A DNA stretch of 8,144 bases from Chloroflexota bacterium. GTDB taxonomy: Bacteria > Chloroflexota > Limnocylindria > P2-11E. The position numbers and the translations under genes were made by a program. Position 1 is the first letter of the stretch. Each line of letters opens with the position of its first letter. Below the pieces are notes generated by a model, which saw only the letters and a program-made list of their open reading frames with translations, was not told the DNA's origin and searched no databases. This document shows positions 7,125 to 8,144 of the stretch, one piece after another. The stretch covers positions 1 to 8,144 of the forward strand of contig VBGS01000107.1 in the NCBI GenBank assembly GCA_005889445.1, given 5' to 3'.

Positions 7125-7825
7125 GCGAACGCCCGGAGCGTCCGATCCGCATCCTGCTCGCCGACGCGAGCCGCATCACGACGATGGGGATCCGACAGGT
7201 CATCGAGAAAGAGGCGGACATGGACATCGTCGGCGTGGCCTCGGACGGCGAGGAGGCGGTGGCGAAGACGAACGAGCTCGAGCCGGACGTCCTCGTCATC
7301 GAAGTCGACCTGCCGCGACTCGGCGGGATCAAGGCCACCCAGCGCGTCCGGCGGGAGCTGCCCGCGGTCGGGGTGGTCATCCTCACCGCGCAGGACCAGG
7401 AGCAGATCCTCTTCGAGGCCATCCGTGCCGGCGCCGCCGCCTACCTGCACAAGGACTGCGAGCCGACCGAGCTCATCGATGCGATCCGCAAGGTCCGGAG
7501 TGGGCAGTTCATCATCAACGAGAAGATCTTCAGCCGCCCGGCAGTCGCGAGCAAGGTGCTCGCCGAGTTCCGCGAGCTGAGCGTCTACGGTCCCGGGTCC
7601 ACGCACGTGTTCGCGCCGCTCTCGCCGCGGGAGGTCCAGATCCTCGACAACATCGCCCAGGGGATGACCAACAAGGAAGTCGCGTACGCTCTGGCCATCT
7701 CTGAGCAGACGGTGAAGAATCACATGTCGAGCATCCTGCGGAAGCTGTCCGTGAACGACCGGACGCAGGCCGTCGTCTACGCGATACGTCAAGGGTGGAT
7801 CAAGGGACCGGAGATGGGTAATTGA
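7121..7825 (+). CDS. NarL/LuxR-family response regulator with degenerate receiver (Glu at the phospho-acceptor position)
   Basis: A 234-residue transcription regulator. Receiver domain: about residues 8-125. Linker: about 126-165. LuxR-type helix-turn-helix: about 166-227. The DNA-binding part is canonical: L-S-P-R-E-V-Q-I-L (168-176), G-M-T-N-K-E-V-A (181-188), and recognition helix S-E-Q-T-V-K-N-H-M (194-202). The receiver keeps switch Thr T89 (I-L-T-A) and K111 (L-H-K-D). However, the usual M-D-I-x-M-P reads I-E-V-D-L-P, so E61 replaces the phospho-accepting Asp. The acidic pair is D15-A16 rather than D-D, removing a magnesium ligand. Conventional phosphorylation by the adjacent kinase is therefore doubtful. 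Glu might mimic the active state, or control may run through binding or dimerisation. The start is ATG 7121, with GAGGAG (7110-7115) five bases upstream, overlapping the kinase stop as ATGA. Target promoters are unknown. Confidence 0.9.
   Translation: MSERPERPIRILLADASRITTMGIRQVIEKEADMDIVGVASDGEEAVAKTNELEPDVLVIEVDLPRLGGIKATQRVRRELPAVGVVILTAQDQEQILFEAIRAGAAAYLHKDCEPTELIDAIRKVRSGQFIINEKIFSRPAVASKVLAEFRELSVYGPGSTHVFAPLSPREVQILDNIAQGMTNKEVAYALAISEQTVKNHMSSILRKLSVNDRTQAVVYAIRQGWIKGPEMGN
7810..7813 (+). promoter_or_regulatory. Ribosome binding site for the TTG start at 7822
   Basis: GGAG lies eight bases before TTG 7822, within the last codons of the response regulator. It is the main support, with the TTGA overlap, for calling the truncated gene that follows. 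The next in-frame ATG (8047) would skip about 75 residues of clearly coding sequence. Confidence 0.5.
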
Positions 7826-8144
7826 GCGCAGCGCCGAGCCTCCTGGCTGAGGTCGCCACCGAGCAGCAACGCGTCACCGCCGAGATCCGTGAGCTCGATC
7901 TCCTCGTCGAATCCACGCAAGTCGAAGTCAATCGTCTGAGGTCGCGCGAAGACCAGCTCAAGGCGAAGGTCGAGCAGATCCGCGCGAATCCCGGCAGCCA
8001 CCAGCGCGAGGAGATCTTCGGCGCGACCGATGAGTTCAGCGCCGCGATGGCCAAGCGGATGACGATGGAGGGCCAGCTCGGCGCGCTCGTGGCCAAGCGC
8101 AAGCTCATCGATCGCAGCGCGCAGATCCTGAACGCGACGCAGCG
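7822..8144 (+). CDS. Coiled-coil protein, probable N-terminal sensor region of a second DegS-like histidine kinase (3' end outside window)
   Basis: The frame is open from TTG 7822 to the window edge, giving 107 complete residues with codon use like its neighbours. The stretch is charged, has no membrane segment, and shows heptad-like spacing of hydrophobic residues. A first helix spans about 12-54. A short break follows at N-P-G-S-H (56-60). A second helix begins near 61 with Q-R-E-E-I-F-G-A-T-D and runs to the end. This two-helix layout, with an E-E-I-x-x-A-like motif opening the second helix, recalls the N-terminal domain of Bacillus DegS as I remember it, with the catalytic part expected downstream. 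The context (TTGA overlap with a response regulator, after another DegS-like kinase) agrees. The start is supported by GGAG eight bases upstream. No catalytic residues are in view, so it could be another coiled-coil adaptor. The coding call is good; the kinase assignment is inference. Confidence 0.6.
   Translation, partial: MSAAPSLLAEVATEQQRVTAEIRELDLLVESTQVEVNRLRSREDQLKAKVEQIRANPGSHQREEIFGATDEFSAAMAKRMTMEGQLGALVAKRKLIDRSAQILNATQ

Overview
The window is a dense, single-strand stretch of high-GC bacterial DNA (roughly 70% G+C by eye, with a strong G/C preference at third codon positions). Eight genes all lie on the + strand. No gap exceeds 36 bases, so there is no gene-free stretch of 300 bases or more. 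I see no rRNA, tRNA, CRISPR array, insertion sequence, integrase or clear rho-independent terminator. The DegS/DegU-like two-component genes, Shine-Dalgarno-poor starts, one probable leaderless promoter and the hypothetical polytopic proteins would fit a soil or freshwater member of the Chloroflexota or a related high-GC lineage. That placement is inference; the sequence carries no phylogenetic marker gene.

Region 1 (1-6083) is a run of five integral-membrane proteins. In order they are: the C-terminal part of a flippase-like (lysylphosphatidylglycerol synthase TM domain) protein; a GT87-like polytopic glycosyltransferase; a GT39/ArnT-like polytopic protein; and two tandem paralogues of a poorly characterised polytopic family. 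Each paralogue ends in a soluble domain with the motifs N-x-Y-D-W-G-G-[YF]-L and F-I-D-G-R. The genes overlap or abut, so they are probably one operon. A reasonable inference is that they act on lipid-linked sugars at the outer face of the membrane, making or transferring a cell-surface glycan. No cytosolic GT-A or GT-B glycosyltransferase is in view.

Region 2 (6105-8144) is a signalling module. It holds a soluble DegS-like histidine kinase with all catalytic boxes intact, a NarL/LuxR-type response regulator, and the start of a coiled-coil protein resembling the N-terminal sensor region of a second DegS-like kinase. A TANNNT -10 element eight bases before the first kinase ATG suggests the module has its own leaderless promoter.

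The most interesting points are these. The response regulator has Glu where the phospho-accepting Asp should be and has lost one Asp of the acidic pair, although its partner kinase looks intact. Four gene junctions use a four-base NTGA stop/start overlap with all four possible first bases (CTGA, GTGA, ATGA, TTGA), which implies a CTG start for the GT39-like gene. The tandem paralogues look like an uncharacterised GT-C-like family.
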